Source: Polynucleobacter meluiroseus (GTDB taxonomy: Bacteria; Pseudomonadota; Gammaproteobacteria; Burkholderiales; Burkholderiaceae). From it: a stretch of DNA of 64,000 bases. The stretch lies in contig CAMDKY010000001.1 in assembly GCA_945901245.1 (NCBI GenBank), forward strand, positions 1-64,000, given 5' to 3'. The translations under genes were made by a program, and so were the position numbers. Positions within the stretch are counted from its first letter, which is position 1. The number at the start of each line of letters is the position of its first letter. A model generated the notes under the pieces. It saw nothing but the letters and a program-made list of their open reading frames with translations, was not told the origin of the DNA and searched no databases. Of the stretch, positions 38,992-47,813 are shown in pieces.

Positions 38992-40123
38992 TGCCCCACT
39001 CACTCGAAACTGTCTTTTTTACCAAGGAAAGATTGGGAACAACACCAATCCCAACGGAATTGAGTTGCTCGACATTCAATCTTCCTTCGGCAGCAGTTAG
39101 AGGCGCATCACAGATGTCGTACTCCAAATACGCATTGGACATGCTGAGGCCCCATGGTGCCCCATTCACTGCAAAGCCAATACTGGCGGTTGCTGCTGCT
39201 GACAAGGAGGTTTCTGCAACTTTGCACGCCAGATTTAACTTAAGGCCGCGTTTTTCTAATTCTATTGCGGCCTCCATGCCTGGCAGCATGCCGCCTAGCT
39301 TAATGAGCTTTAAGCTGGCTCCGTCCATTACCCCATTATCTGCGCACGCCTTGATAGTATCGACACCATGGATGGATTCATCCAAGCAAATCGGCAGCGG
39401 GGATGCCGTCTTTAAGCTTGCAAAGTCAGCAATGGAATGGCTCGCTGCAATCGGCTGCTCGACAAAAGAAAGGCGCGCGGCGAGATCAGATCGACAAAAT
39501 GCAATTGCCTGTTCTAAAGTGAAAGCACCGTTGGCATCGGCCGATATCGTATCGCCCTCTAAAGCAGCGCAAATTGCGGCGACCCGCTGCAGATCAGAAT
39601 TCAGGTCATATACGCCTACTTTGATTTTCCAATGCCGATATCCCTGGTCTCGCAGGGCTCGCGCATCCGCAATCTCCGTTTCCAAAGAGCCGCCCAGCAT
39701 CCGCAGAACTGGCAACGGATCTGGTTTGGCCGAGGACTCAATGCGATGCGCCTTGCGTAACAAAGACCATAATGGCTCTCCTTTGGCTTGCGCAAAGAGA
39801 TCGAATAGAGCCAATTCAACACATGACTTCGCTGAAGTATTGGCGTATAAAAAACGGGACTGCATAGCGCCAATAGCGCAAGGGTCTACCCATGACACCT
39901 CTTTCACTGCATTTAGAAGATACGCAGTGTTAGCCAAGACACTACCAAGCGTTTCGCCCGTCATCAGAGGCGCCGCAGATGTTTCTCCCCAGCCCTCCCT
40001 GCCCTCACCATCGATCAGGCGCAAGAGCAAGGTGTTGGCATGCGTAACCGTTTCCCCCGACATTTTCATCGGCGCACGAAGCGGTATCGAGAGCGGAAAA
40101 AGCGTAGCGGATTTAATGTTCAT
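38978..40123 (-). CDS. Enolase-superfamily enzyme, muconate lactonising subgroup-like
   Basis: 381-residue TIM-barrel enzyme with capping domain. Catalytic and metal residues of the MLE/MR group are visible: KIKVG (the K-x-K motif, near residue 168), the metal ligands in ADANGA, FVEQP and LDES, and the opposite Lys in SLKLIKLGG. Possible activities are cycloisomerase, dipeptide epimerase, N-acylamino acid racemase or acid-sugar dehydratase; the K-x-K plus Lys pair favours racemase or cycloisomerase. Divergent from the Bug receptor gene at 40181 with 57 bases between. The antisense strand is open for over 380 codons but is not a gene. Confidence 0.88.
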   Translation of the reverse strand: MNIKSATLFPLSIPLRAPMKMSGETVTHANTLLLRLIDGEGREGWGETSAAPLMTGETLGSVLANTAYLLNAVKEVSWVDPCAIGAMQSRFLYANTSAKSCVELALFDLFAQAKGEPLWSLLRKAHRIESSAKPDPLPVLRMLGGSLETEIADARALRDQGYRHWKIKVGVYDLNSDLQRVAAICAALEGDTISADANGAFTLEQAIAFCRSDLAARLSFVEQPIAASHSIADFASLKTASPLPICLDESIHGVDTIKACADNGVMDGASLKLIKLGGMLPGMEAAIELEKRGLKLNLACKVAETSLSAAATASIGFAVNGAPWGLSMSNAYLEYDICDAPLTAAEGRLNVEQLNSVGIGVVPNLSLVKKTVSSEWGIIEC

Positions 40124-40180
40124 TGCTTCTATTCAGGTTTTATAGTGCTATCAATTTCATAAAAACAGTAAGGAGATCAT

Positions 40181-41143
40181 ATGCTAAAAATTATTCGAGT
40201 CATTGCAATTGCATTAGCTGCATCATCGCTTCAAGTGCAAGCGCAGCCCTACCCTAATCAACCCATTCGCCTCATTGTGCCATTTGCTGCCGGAGGCCCA
40301 TCCGATGTTCTAGCAAGGGCCTTTAGCCAAAAATTAGGAGAAGATTTAGGGCAACCGGTCATTATTGATAACAAGCCAGGTGCAGGAACCAACTTAGCCG
40401 CAGAATTTGTTGCGCGCTCAAAACCAGATGGTTATACGATTTTTTTAATGATGGTAGGAACGCAGGCAATTAACGAAACCTTGTATAAAAAATTGAATTA
40501 CAACACCGTTAAGGACTTTGCTCCGATTACCCTCGTGGCCTCCTCTTCTCTGATGCTGGTAGCCAATCCATCTGTTCCAGTTAAAAATGTTAGTGAGTTA
40601 ATTGCCTACGCCAAAGCTAATCCAGGTAAGGTCAATTTTGGTTCTTCAGGTACGGGCACCCCACTCCATCTGGGTGGTGAGCTATTTAATGTACAAGCAG
40701 GGACAGACATTACCCATGTACCTTACAAGGGCGCAGTCCCAGCGCTGACCGATGTATTGGGCGGGCAGATTCAGACCGCTATGGTTGGTACGCCGGCAGC
40801 ACTACCCCACGTTAAATCGGGCAAACTCACTCCGATTGGTGTCACCAGCCTAAAGCGCACGCCTAACGCACCGGAAGTTCCTGCAATTGCGGAGACACTG
40901 CCCAATTTTGAAGTCGAGCTCGTTTACGCACTGGTTGCCCCCACAGGCACGCCCAATCCAATCATTAAGCGTCTCAATGCGCAGATGGGCACAATACTCA
41001 ACAACCCAGAAATCAAAACCCAACTTGCAAGCCGGGGGTTTGATGTGCAAACGAGCACGCCAGAGCAGTTGGGCGCCTACATTAAAGCTGAGGTAGCAAA
41101 ATGGGCGCCGATTGTGAAAAAATCAGGGGCTTCTGCTGAATAA
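40181..41143 (+). CDS. Bug-family (TTT) periplasmic solute receptor
   Basis: 320 residues. Signal peptide cut near VQA-Q, then YPNQPIRLIVPFAAGGPSD, NKPGAGTNLAAE and PDGYTIF; later GSSGTGTPLHLGGELF and PYKGAVPALTD, all typical of Bug receptors. AAGGAG lies nine bases before ATG. Followed 45 bases later by the UxaA-type dehydratase, so it likely binds a hydroxy or sugar acid substrate of that enzyme. It is the third Bug gene of the window and clearly distinct in sequence from the other two. Confidence 0.92.
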   Translation: MLKIIRVIAIALAASSLQVQAQPYPNQPIRLIVPFAAGGPSDVLARAFSQKLGEDLGQPVIIDNKPGAGTNLAAEFVARSKPDGYTIFLMMVGTQAINETLYKKLNYNTVKDFAPITLVASSSLMLVANPSVPVKNVSELIAYAKANPGKVNFGSSGTGTPLHLGGELFNVQAGTDITHVPYKGAVPALTDVLGGQIQTAMVGTPAALPHVKSGKLTPIGVTSLKRTPNAPEVPAIAETLPNFEVELVYALVAPTGTPNPIIKRLNAQMGTILNNPEIKTQLASRGFDVQTSTPEQLGAYIKAEVAKWAPIVKKSGASAE

Positions 41144-41188
41144 TTATCCGCACTTATTTAACCTCCATTTATTGAACCCATTCACCCC

Positions 41189-42736
41189 ATGATTGAAATT
41201 TCTGAAAAGCGCCTCATTGGCCCTGTTATTCGCTTGCACCCCAATGACAACGTCGTCGTAGCCCGAGTCGATGTTGGCATTGGAACTGCAGTCCCAAGTG
41301 AGCATTTCACTAGCCGCAGTCAAGTGCCGGCAGGTTACAAGATTGCAGCCTCACCAATTAAAAAAGGGGATCCGATACTGAAGTACAACGTCACCGTTGG
41401 CTTTGCGAATGTGGATATTGAGCCCGGCACCATGGTGCATGGCCACAATACCGACTTTAAGGAATTTGATCGGGACTACGCCTACGCCAGTGAATTTAAA
41501 CCCACTGTTCTATTACCAGAATCGGAGCGCGCCACCTTTGAAGGCTATGTGCGTGCCAATGGCAAAGTAGGTACGCGCAATTTCATTGGCATTTTGTCTA
41601 CGGTCAATTGCTCAGCAACAGTGGTGAACAAGATTGCCGAATGGTTTACGCCCGAGCGTTTAGCTGAGTATCCCAATGTAGATGGCGTGGTTGCCTTTAG
41701 CCATTCGATTGGTTGCGGCATGGAGATGACCGGCGAGCCGATGCAATTGCTTCGCCGGACAATGGCTGGTTACGCTAGGCACCCTAACCTCGCTGCTGCT
41801 TTAGTGATTGGCCTGGGTTGTGAACGCAATCAACTCAAAGGCTTAATGGCGCAGGAAGACCTCCAAGAGGGATCTACCTTACATACCTTCATCATGCAAG
41901 AAAGTGGTGGCACGCGCAAAACCATTGAAGCCGGTATTGAAGCAGTCAAAGCCCTCTTACCCGATGCCAATCAAGTGAAACGCGAAACTGTCTCTGCAAG
42001 CCACTTATGCGTTGGTCTACAGTGCGGCGGCTCTGATGGCTTCTCATCGATCACTGCTAATCCTGCCTTGGGCGCTGCCGTTGATATTCTGGCGCGGCAC
42101 GGAGGCACGGGTATTTTGTCGGAGACGCCGGAGATTTATGGTGTGGAGCATACCCTCACCCGGCGCGCTGCAAGCAAAGCGATTGGTGAAAAACTCATTG
42201 GGCGCATTCGCTGGTGGAAAGACGAGTACTCGGTTGGTCGCGATGTCCAAATCAATGGCCAAGTGAGCCCTGGAAATCAAGTGGGTGGCTTGGCTAATAT
42301 TTTTGAGAAGTCCTTGGGCTCCTCCATGAAAGGCGGCACAGGCCCATTGATGGAAGTCTATCGCTATGCAGAACCGGTCACGACCAAGGGCTTTGTCTTT
42401 ATGGACACCCCGGGGTTTGATCCCGTCTCGGCAACGGGTCAGATCGCCGGCGGCGCAAATCTAATCGCCTTTACCACGGGCCGCGGCTCGATGTTTGGCA
42501 GTAAGCCCGCCCCCTGCATTAAATTGGCGACCAATACCCCCATGTACTTGCGATTAAGCGAGGATATGGATATCAATTGCGGTGAGATTTTAGATGGAAC
42601 CGTATCTGTACAAGAAATGGGCCAGCGCATCTTTGAACTCTTCTTGGATACCGCCTCAGGTAAGCCCTCCAAAAGCGAATTACTGGGCCTTGGCGACTAC
42701 GAGTTTGTACCCTGGCAAATTGGCATCATGAGTTAA
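41189..42736 (+). CDS. UxaA-family dehydratase (altronate/galactarate dehydratase type)
   Basis: 515 residues: an N-terminal SAF domain (about 1-100, LIGPVIRLHPNDNVVVA) and a C-terminal altronate/galactarate dehydratase domain with GYVRANGKVGTRNFIGI, the SHSIGCGMEMTGE motif, GLQCGGSDGFSSI, and the Cys-containing APCIKLATNTP and DINCGEI segments that belong to the metal site. Relatives dehydrate altronate, galactarate or, as SuyAB, release sulfite from sulfolactate. Both halves are fused here as in UxaA. It ends the Bug-UxaA plus-strand unit. Confidence 0.9.
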   Translation: MIEISEKRLIGPVIRLHPNDNVVVARVDVGIGTAVPSEHFTSRSQVPAGYKIAASPIKKGDPILKYNVTVGFANVDIEPGTMVHGHNTDFKEFDRDYAYASEFKPTVLLPESERATFEGYVRANGKVGTRNFIGILSTVNCSATVVNKIAEWFTPERLAEYPNVDGVVAFSHSIGCGMEMTGEPMQLLRRTMAGYARHPNLAAALVIGLGCERNQLKGLMAQEDLQEGSTLHTFIMQESGGTRKTIEAGIEAVKALLPDANQVKRETVSASHLCVGLQCGGSDGFSSITANPALGAAVDILARHGGTGILSETPEIYGVEHTLTRRAASKAIGEKLIGRIRWWKDEYSVGRDVQINGQVSPGNQVGGLANIFEKSLGSSMKGGTGPLMEVYRYAEPVTTKGFVFMDTPGFDPVSATGQIAGGANLIAFTTGRGSMFGSKPAPCIKLATNTPMYLRLSEDMDINCGEILDGTVSVQEMGQRIFELFLDTASGKPSKSELLGLGDYEFVPWQIGIMS

Positions 42737-42772
42737 GCATCCTTGGGAGGGATGGGTCTCCTTACTAAGTTC

Positions 42773-42795
42773 TACCGCGCCTCAAAGGTGCGGTA
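42773..42795 (+). other. Near-perfect inverted repeat between the UxaA-type and cbpA genes
   Basis: TACCGC-g-CCT / AGG-t-GCGGTA folds into a stem with one mismatch and a three-base loop. No T-tract follows on either strand, so it is not a classical intrinsic terminator. It could end the UxaA message in a Rho-dependent way, protect its 3' end, or be a binding site before cbpA. TAAAAT downstream is a possible -10 of cbpA. Confidence 0.5.
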
Positions 42796-42852
42796 AAGAT
42801 CTGTAAAATAGATTGAGTCGTAGACCACCACCACAGGAGTTGCTTTCGTCTT

Positions 42853-43788
42853 ATGAAATTCAAGGACTATTACGAAACGCTCGGCGTTGCCCGAACTGCA
42901 AGCCAAGATGAGATCAAGCAAGCCTACCGCAAGCTTGCGCGCAAATACCACCCCGATGTCAGTAAAGAAGCGGGTGCCGAAGAACGCTTTAAAGAAGTGG
43001 GTGAAGCATTTGCGGTATTAAAAGACCCCGAGAAACGCACAGCCTACGATCAAATGGGCAGTAATTGGAAGAGCGGACAAGACTTTAATCCCCCACCCGA
43101 TTGGAATGGTGGCGCCTTTACGGATGGTGAATTTAGCGGCGACCAGAGTGACTTTTTTGAATCGCTATTTGGCCGGAGTGCGCGCGCGCAGGGTGGCCGC
43201 CAATCGCAGCCTAGATCCGCTAAAGGCCAGGATCAGCATGCCAAGATCAGCATTGATTTGGTGGATGCGTATCAAGGCGCTAAACGTACGATTGGACTCA
43301 GCATGCCGACCTACGATGCGCAGGGTCAACTGATCATGCAAGAGCGCAAACTCGATGTCAGCATTCCGCAGGGTATTCGTGCAGGCCAAAATTTACGCCT
43401 CGCCGGTCAAGCCGGTCCTGGTTTCGGTGGTGGGCCAGCAGGTGATCTGTATTTGGAGATTGAGATACGTCCAAACCCGATTTACCGCGTTGATGGTAAA
43501 GATGTTTTTTTAGATTTACCACTGAGCCCATGGGAAGCTGCTTTAGGCACCAGCGTTAATGTGCCGACACCAACTGGGGCAGTGTTAGAGCTCACCATTC
43601 CAGCCGGTACTGCTGCTGGACGTAAGATGCGCCTCAAAGGTAAAGGCATCCCGAGCAAAGAGCCCGGGGATCTGTACGTTGTGCCTAGCATCGTCTTGCC
43701 AAATGCAGAAACCGAAGCGCAAAAAGAAGCTTATCGCACACTGCATGGTGCATTTGATTTTGAGCCCAGAACTCACCTGAAGGGATGA
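42853..43788 (+). CDS. cbpA: DnaJ-like co-chaperone CbpA (curved DNA-binding protein)
   Basis: 311 residues. J domain at the N-terminus with the HPD motif in KYHPDVSKE near residue 37, a G/F-like linker (about 75-120), and the two C-terminal substrate-binding beta domains, but no zinc-finger cysteine repeats, which separates CbpA from DnaJ. Acts with DnaK and binds DNA in the nucleoid. AGGAG lies 15 bases before ATG, longer than ideal. The stop overlaps an ATG of the cbpM gene. Confidence 0.93.
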   Translation: MKFKDYYETLGVARTASQDEIKQAYRKLARKYHPDVSKEAGAEERFKEVGEAFAVLKDPEKRTAYDQMGSNWKSGQDFNPPPDWNGGAFTDGEFSGDQSDFFESLFGRSARAQGGRQSQPRSAKGQDQHAKISIDLVDAYQGAKRTIGLSMPTYDAQGQLIMQERKLDVSIPQGIRAGQNLRLAGQAGPGFGGGPAGDLYLEIEIRPNPIYRVDGKDVFLDLPLSPWEAALGTSVNVPTPTGAVLELTIPAGTAAGRKMRLKGKGIPSKEPGDLYVVPSIVLPNAETEAQKEAYRTLHGAFDFEPRTHLKG

Positions 43789-43793
43789 TTGCC

Positions 43794-44123
43794 ATGACCC
43801 AAACACACATCACCTGGATTGAAGGTACTATCGTCGAAAACGAAGTACACATGACCATGGTGGAACTAGCAGAAGCAGCCAGTACCCCAGAGGATCTGAT
43901 TATGGCCTGGGTCTCGGAAGGCGTTTTAAGTCCCGCTGGCGCATCGCCAGAGGATTGGCGCTTTAGCGGCGACTCGCTCAAGCGAGCCAAAACCGCTGCG
44001 CGCTTAATGGACGACTTAGAGCTTAATCTGCCTGGCGTTGCCTTGGCTCTCCATTTACTGGATGAGCTTGATCAACTGCGTAGCCAACTCCAGGTTACCA
44101 ACATTAGTTCTGACAAAGAATAA
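43794..44123 (+). CDS. cbpM: Chaperone modulator CbpM
   Basis: 109-residue small protein with a MerR-like N-terminal fold that binds the CbpA J domain and inhibits it. The segment VELAEAASTPEDLIMAWVSEGVLSP and a following helical part with an Arg-rich RAKTAARLMDDLELNLPGVALAL match the family. I chose ATG 43794, eight bases after AAGGGA; the ATG at 43785 overlaps the cbpA stop and has no space for a ribosome binding site. Directly downstream of cbpA as in E. coli. Confidence 0.88.
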   Translation: MTQTHITWIEGTIVENEVHMTMVELAEAASTPEDLIMAWVSEGVLSPAGASPEDWRFSGDSLKRAKTAARLMDDLELNLPGVALALHLLDELDQLRSQLQVTNISSDKE

Positions 44124-44135
44124 GCAAGTCTCCGC

Positions 44136-46067
44136 TTAGGATTCTGAACGGCTCAGTAATAATTCCCAGCGTTGCAGCATTGTCTCAAGCTGATTGGTAA
44201 GCTCAATTAAGCGGGCCTGCATACTCGCAGCCAATTCAGGTTCATTTTTGTATAAATCGGGATTGCTCATCGCCAAGCCAATCTCGGCCTGCTCTGCCTC
44301 AAGGACTTCAATCTGCAAAGGTAATTTCTCTAGCTCTTGGCGCTCTTTGCCATTGAGTTTTTGAACGCCAGCTTTAGGGGCTGCTGGCTTGGCGTCCTTG
44401 CTGTCTTTTTCTACTGACTTGATGCTTGCTTTTGCAGCGGGTTCTGTCTTTAGGCTGCCGTTTTCCGAACGAATTTGATCGGAGCGTGCCTTCTGAATTT
44501 TCCAGTCCTCATAGCCACCTTCGTACTCGCGCCAAAATCCATCACCTTCATTGGCAATAATGCTGGTCACTACGTTATCCAGAAAGTAACGATCGTGACT
44601 GACTAAAAAGACCGTACCCTTATAGTCCTGAAGCAACTGCTCCAAGAGATCGAGGGTATCAATATCCAAGTCATTGGTAGGCTCATCGAGTACCAAGACG
44701 TTCGCTGGCCTTGCAAATAGGCGAGCAAGTAGTAATCGATTGCGCTCGCCACCCGATAAGGTACTGACCGGTGAATTGGTGCGCTCTGGCGCGAATAAGA
44801 AATCACTTAAATAACTTTTCACGTGCTTGCGATTACCATTGATCTCAATCCATTCACTACCGGGACTAATGTAATCCTCCAGCGACGCATTGAGATCCAA
44901 ACCTTCGCGCATTTGATCAAAGTAAGCTACCTCAATCCGCGTACCCATCACCGCCGTTCCTACATCCGGAGCAATGGTGCCGAGAATCAGTTTTAACAAG
45001 GTTGTCTTGCCAGCGCCATTAGGGCCAAGCAGGCCAACCTTATCACCACGCAAGATGGTGGCAGTAAAGTCTTGCACGATCGGACGATCATATGATTTCG
45101 AGACGTTTTGCAAGTCCGCTACGATCTTGCCACTGCGATCCCCTGCCGATACAGCCAACTTCACTTGGCCAATGGCATCGCGCCGCTGTGCACGGCTAGC
45201 GCGTAGCTTTTCAAGGCGGGCAATTCGGCCAACGCTGCGGGTACGCCGCGCTTCGACTCCCTTACGTATCCAAACCTCTTCTTGCGCCAGCATCTTATCG
45301 GCCCTGGCATTAGCCAAAGACTCTGCATTGAGCTCTTGATCCTTGAGTACCTCATAGGCGGAAAAGTTACCGGGATAGCCGCGCAAGATGCCGCGATCGA
45401 GCTCGACGATCTGCGTGCAGACCGCATCCAAAAAGGCCCGGTCGTGGGTAATTAAGATCACGGAGCCCTGATACTCCCTCAGCAACTCTTCTAGCCACGT
45501 AATCGAATCCAAATCCAGGTGGTTAGTTGGCTCATCCAATAGCAGCACTTCAGGAACAGCAACCAAGGCTTGTGCCAAGGCGACGCGTTTTTTAGTACCT
45601 CCTGATAGCGCGGTGATTTTCATATCGGCTTGCAGGTGCAAGCGGTCGAGGGTCTCGTGGACCCGCTGCTCCCAGTTCCAGCCGCTTACGGCTTCTAAGG
45701 CTGATTGCAATTCATCCAGCCGCTGATGGGATGCGTCATCCCATTCCCCAACACTCAGGGCCTCGTATTCTTCACGCAAGGACTTTGCCTGCGATACGCC
45801 TTTGGCAACCGCATCAAATACGGTTTCAGTGGCATCGAAGATCGGCTCTTGGGGGACGTATGCAATACGGAGGCCTTGCTGGTATTGCAATAGACCGTCA
45901 TCTAGCTTTTCAAGGCCAGCCAGAATTTTAAGGAGGGATGATTTACCAGTGCCATTACGACCAATTAAGCCAACGCGCTCACCTGATTCAAGCGTAAAAG
46001 CCGTGTTAGCAAGTAAGTCAACGTGGCCAAAAGCCAGTTTTGCATCTGTAAGTACGATTAAAGCCAT
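44136..46067 (-). CDS. uup: ABC-F ATPase Uup
   Basis: 643 residues with two ABC domains: Walker A GRNGTGKSS near residues 37-45 and GPNGAGKTT near 345-353, signatures LSGGTKKR and LSGGERNR, and Walker B LLLDEPTNHLD and LVLDEPTNDLD. A Lys/Ala-rich linker precedes a C-terminal coiled coil (about 575-640), the DNA/RNA-binding tail of Uup. No membrane domain. Members act on ribosomes or DNA branch intermediates; loss raises transposon excision in E. coli. Confidence 0.93.
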   Translation of the reverse strand: MALIVLTDAKLAFGHVDLLANTAFTLESGERVGLIGRNGTGKSSLLKILAGLEKLDDGLLQYQQGLRIAYVPQEPIFDATETVFDAVAKGVSQAKSLREEYEALSVGEWDDASHQRLDELQSALEAVSGWNWEQRVHETLDRLHLQADMKITALSGGTKKRVALAQALVAVPEVLLLDEPTNHLDLDSITWLEELLREYQGSVILITHDRAFLDAVCTQIVELDRGILRGYPGNFSAYEVLKDQELNAESLANARADKMLAQEEVWIRKGVEARRTRSVGRIARLEKLRASRAQRRDAIGQVKLAVSAGDRSGKIVADLQNVSKSYDRPIVQDFTATILRGDKVGLLGPNGAGKTTLLKLILGTIAPDVGTAVMGTRIEVAYFDQMREGLDLNASLEDYISPGSEWIEINGNRKHVKSYLSDFLFAPERTNSPVSTLSGGERNRLLLARLFARPANVLVLDEPTNDLDIDTLDLLEQLLQDYKGTVFLVSHDRYFLDNVVTSIIANEGDGFWREYEGGYEDWKIQKARSDQIRSENGSLKTEPAAKASIKSVEKDSKDAKPAAPKAGVQKLNGKERQELEKLPLQIEVLEAEQAEIGLAMSNPDLYKNEPELAASMQARLIELTNQLETMLQRWELLLSRSES

Positions 46068-46124
46068 GCCGCATTATCGTCTGTTCTGGAAACCAAGGCC
46101 GATAAACGCCGCCTTTGCCCAATC

Positions 46125-47735
46125 TTATTGCGTGTATTGGGCCAGATAGTCCAAGGCAAGTGCCTCGGCTACTTTAATGCCATCCACGCCCGCCGACATG
46201 ATGCCGCCAGCGTAGCCAGCGCCCTCGCCTGCCGGGTATAAGCCTTTAATGTTCATGCTTTGGTAATTCGCGCCGCGCGTGATCCGCAATGGCGATGAGG
46301 TGCGTGTCTCCACTCCCGTGAGTACCGCATCCTTCATTGAAAAGCCAGGTATCTGTTTTTCAAAAGCAGGAATCGCCTCTCGAATAGCCTCAATTGCATA
46401 GTCAGGCAAGCTCTTAGCCAGATCCGTTAAATGTACGCCCGGTTTGTACGATGGCAACACGCTACCAAAATCAGTGGATGGTTTGTTGGCTAAAAAATCA
46501 CCGACCAATTGACCGGGGGCTTCATAGTTTTTGCCGCCGAGCTCAAATGCCCTCGATTCAATCTGGCGCTGAAATTCAATGCCGGCCATTGGGCCGCCTG
46601 GATAATCCTCTGGGGTGATACCCACCACAATCCCAGCATTGGCATTGCGCTCATTGCGAGAATACTGACTCATGCCGTTAGTCACCACACGATTGGGTTC
46701 CGAAGTAGCAGCCACGACGGTACCGCCTGGACACATACAGAAGCTATAAACCGAGCGTCCATTTTTAGCGTGGTGTACTAGTTTGTAATCGGCTGCGCCA
46801 ATCAGGGGGTTACCGGCATGCGGGCCTAATCTGGCCTTATCAATTAAGGACTGCGGATGCTCAATCCGAAATCCAATGGAAAAGGGCTTTGCTTCTAAAT
46901 ACACACCGGCATCGTGCAGCGCCTGAAAGCTATCGCGTGCACTATGGCCCAAAGCCAAGATAACCTGATTGGCTGCAAGATGCTCGCCATCCTCTAAGAC
47001 CACACCACGAATTGAATTATCGGTAATTTCAAAACCAGTGACTTTTTGTGAAAAGCGTATTTCACCACCAAGGGCGATGATTTCTTTACGTATCTTTTCA
47101 ACCACGCCCACTAGTCGAAAGGTGCCAATATGGGGTTTCGCAACGTACAAAATTTCTGCGGGGGCGCCGGCATTAACAAATTCGTGTAGTACCTTACGGC
47201 CATAAAACTTCGGATCTTTAATCTGACTCCAGAGTTTGCCATCGGAGAAGGTGCCTGCACCACCCTCGCCAAACTGCACATTGGATTCGGGGTTCAGGGT
47301 ATTTTTGCGCCACAAACCCCAAGTGTCTTGAGTGCGCTCACGTACCGCTTTACCCCGCTCGAGCACGATTGGCTTAAAACCCATTTGCGCTAGCAGCAAA
47401 GCGGCAAAAATACCGCAGGGGCCAAAACCAATCACCACAGGGCGGCGTTCTAGCTTTGCCGGTGCTTTGGCGACAAAATGGTAGCGCGTATCGGGCGATG
47501 GCCGTACATGGATATTGCCAGAAAATTGACTGAGAACCTGTGCTTCGTCTTTTACTGAAACATCAACGGTATAGATGAATGCCAAGGCCACATTTTTACG
47601 TGCGTCATAGCTGCGCTTAAATACCTCAAACGAAATCAAGTCCTTTGGCACAATTTTAAGAAAACACACGATCGCCAATTCCAATGCCTCAGGAGCATGG
47701 TCTATGGCAAGGCGTAGTTCTGTAATTCGGATCAT
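46125..47735 (-). CDS. FAD-dependent dehydrogenase of the COG2509 type
   Basis: 536 residues. An N-terminal ferredoxin-like part of about 95 residues precedes the FAD motif VIGFGPCGIFAALLLAQMG near residue 98. Further motifs are VLERGKAVRERT, VQFGEGGAGTFSDGKL and, near the C-terminus, GLYPAGEGAGYAGGIMSAGVDG. These belong to a widespread uncharacterised flavoprotein family. The Cys in GFGPCG is conserved-looking. It is next to uup but in a separate unit; substrate unknown. Confidence 0.87.
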   Translation of the reverse strand: MIRITELRLAIDHAPEALELAIVCFLKIVPKDLISFEVFKRSYDARKNVALAFIYTVDVSVKDEAQVLSQFSGNIHVRPSPDTRYHFVAKAPAKLERRPVVIGFGPCGIFAALLLAQMGFKPIVLERGKAVRERTQDTWGLWRKNTLNPESNVQFGEGGAGTFSDGKLWSQIKDPKFYGRKVLHEFVNAGAPAEILYVAKPHIGTFRLVGVVEKIRKEIIALGGEIRFSQKVTGFEITDNSIRGVVLEDGEHLAANQVILALGHSARDSFQALHDAGVYLEAKPFSIGFRIEHPQSLIDKARLGPHAGNPLIGAADYKLVHHAKNGRSVYSFCMCPGGTVVAATSEPNRVVTNGMSQYSRNERNANAGIVVGITPEDYPGGPMAGIEFQRQIESRAFELGGKNYEAPGQLVGDFLANKPSTDFGSVLPSYKPGVHLTDLAKSLPDYAIEAIREAIPAFEKQIPGFSMKDAVLTGVETRTSSPLRITRGANYQSMNIKGLYPAGEGAGYAGGIMSAGVDGIKVAEALALDYLAQYTQ

Positions 47736-47800
47736 AGGGCTATACGATACACAGTCTTAGAGCAGTAGGCGATCCAGCACTGTAACTGCTGAACTTTGGT

Positions 47801-47806
47801 TATAGT
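47801..47806 (+). promoter_or_regulatory. Probable -10 element of the aldo/keto reductase gene
   Basis: TATAGT ends seven bases before the ATG at 47814 and no Shine-Dalgarno lies between, so the message could begin at or next to the start codon. The -35 is weak. Confidence 0.4.
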
Positions 47807-47813
47807 TAATACC

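Noticed and set aside
38991..40145. A long open frame of over 380 codons on the plus strand, antisense to the enolase-superfamily gene
   Set aside because: The minus strand encodes an unmistakable enzyme with all catalytic residues; the antisense product is Ser/Arg/Ala-rich with no family resemblance and reflects codon bias.
34000..42700. Catabolic island as a recently acquired genomic island
   Set aside because: Base composition counted by hand in two lines (45 and 52 percent G+C) is not clearly different from the flanks, and no integrase, tRNA junction or repeats bracket it.
42773..42795. Inverted repeat after the UxaA-type gene as an intrinsic terminator
   Set aside because: The stem is good but no T-run follows on either strand, so it was listed only as an inverted repeat.
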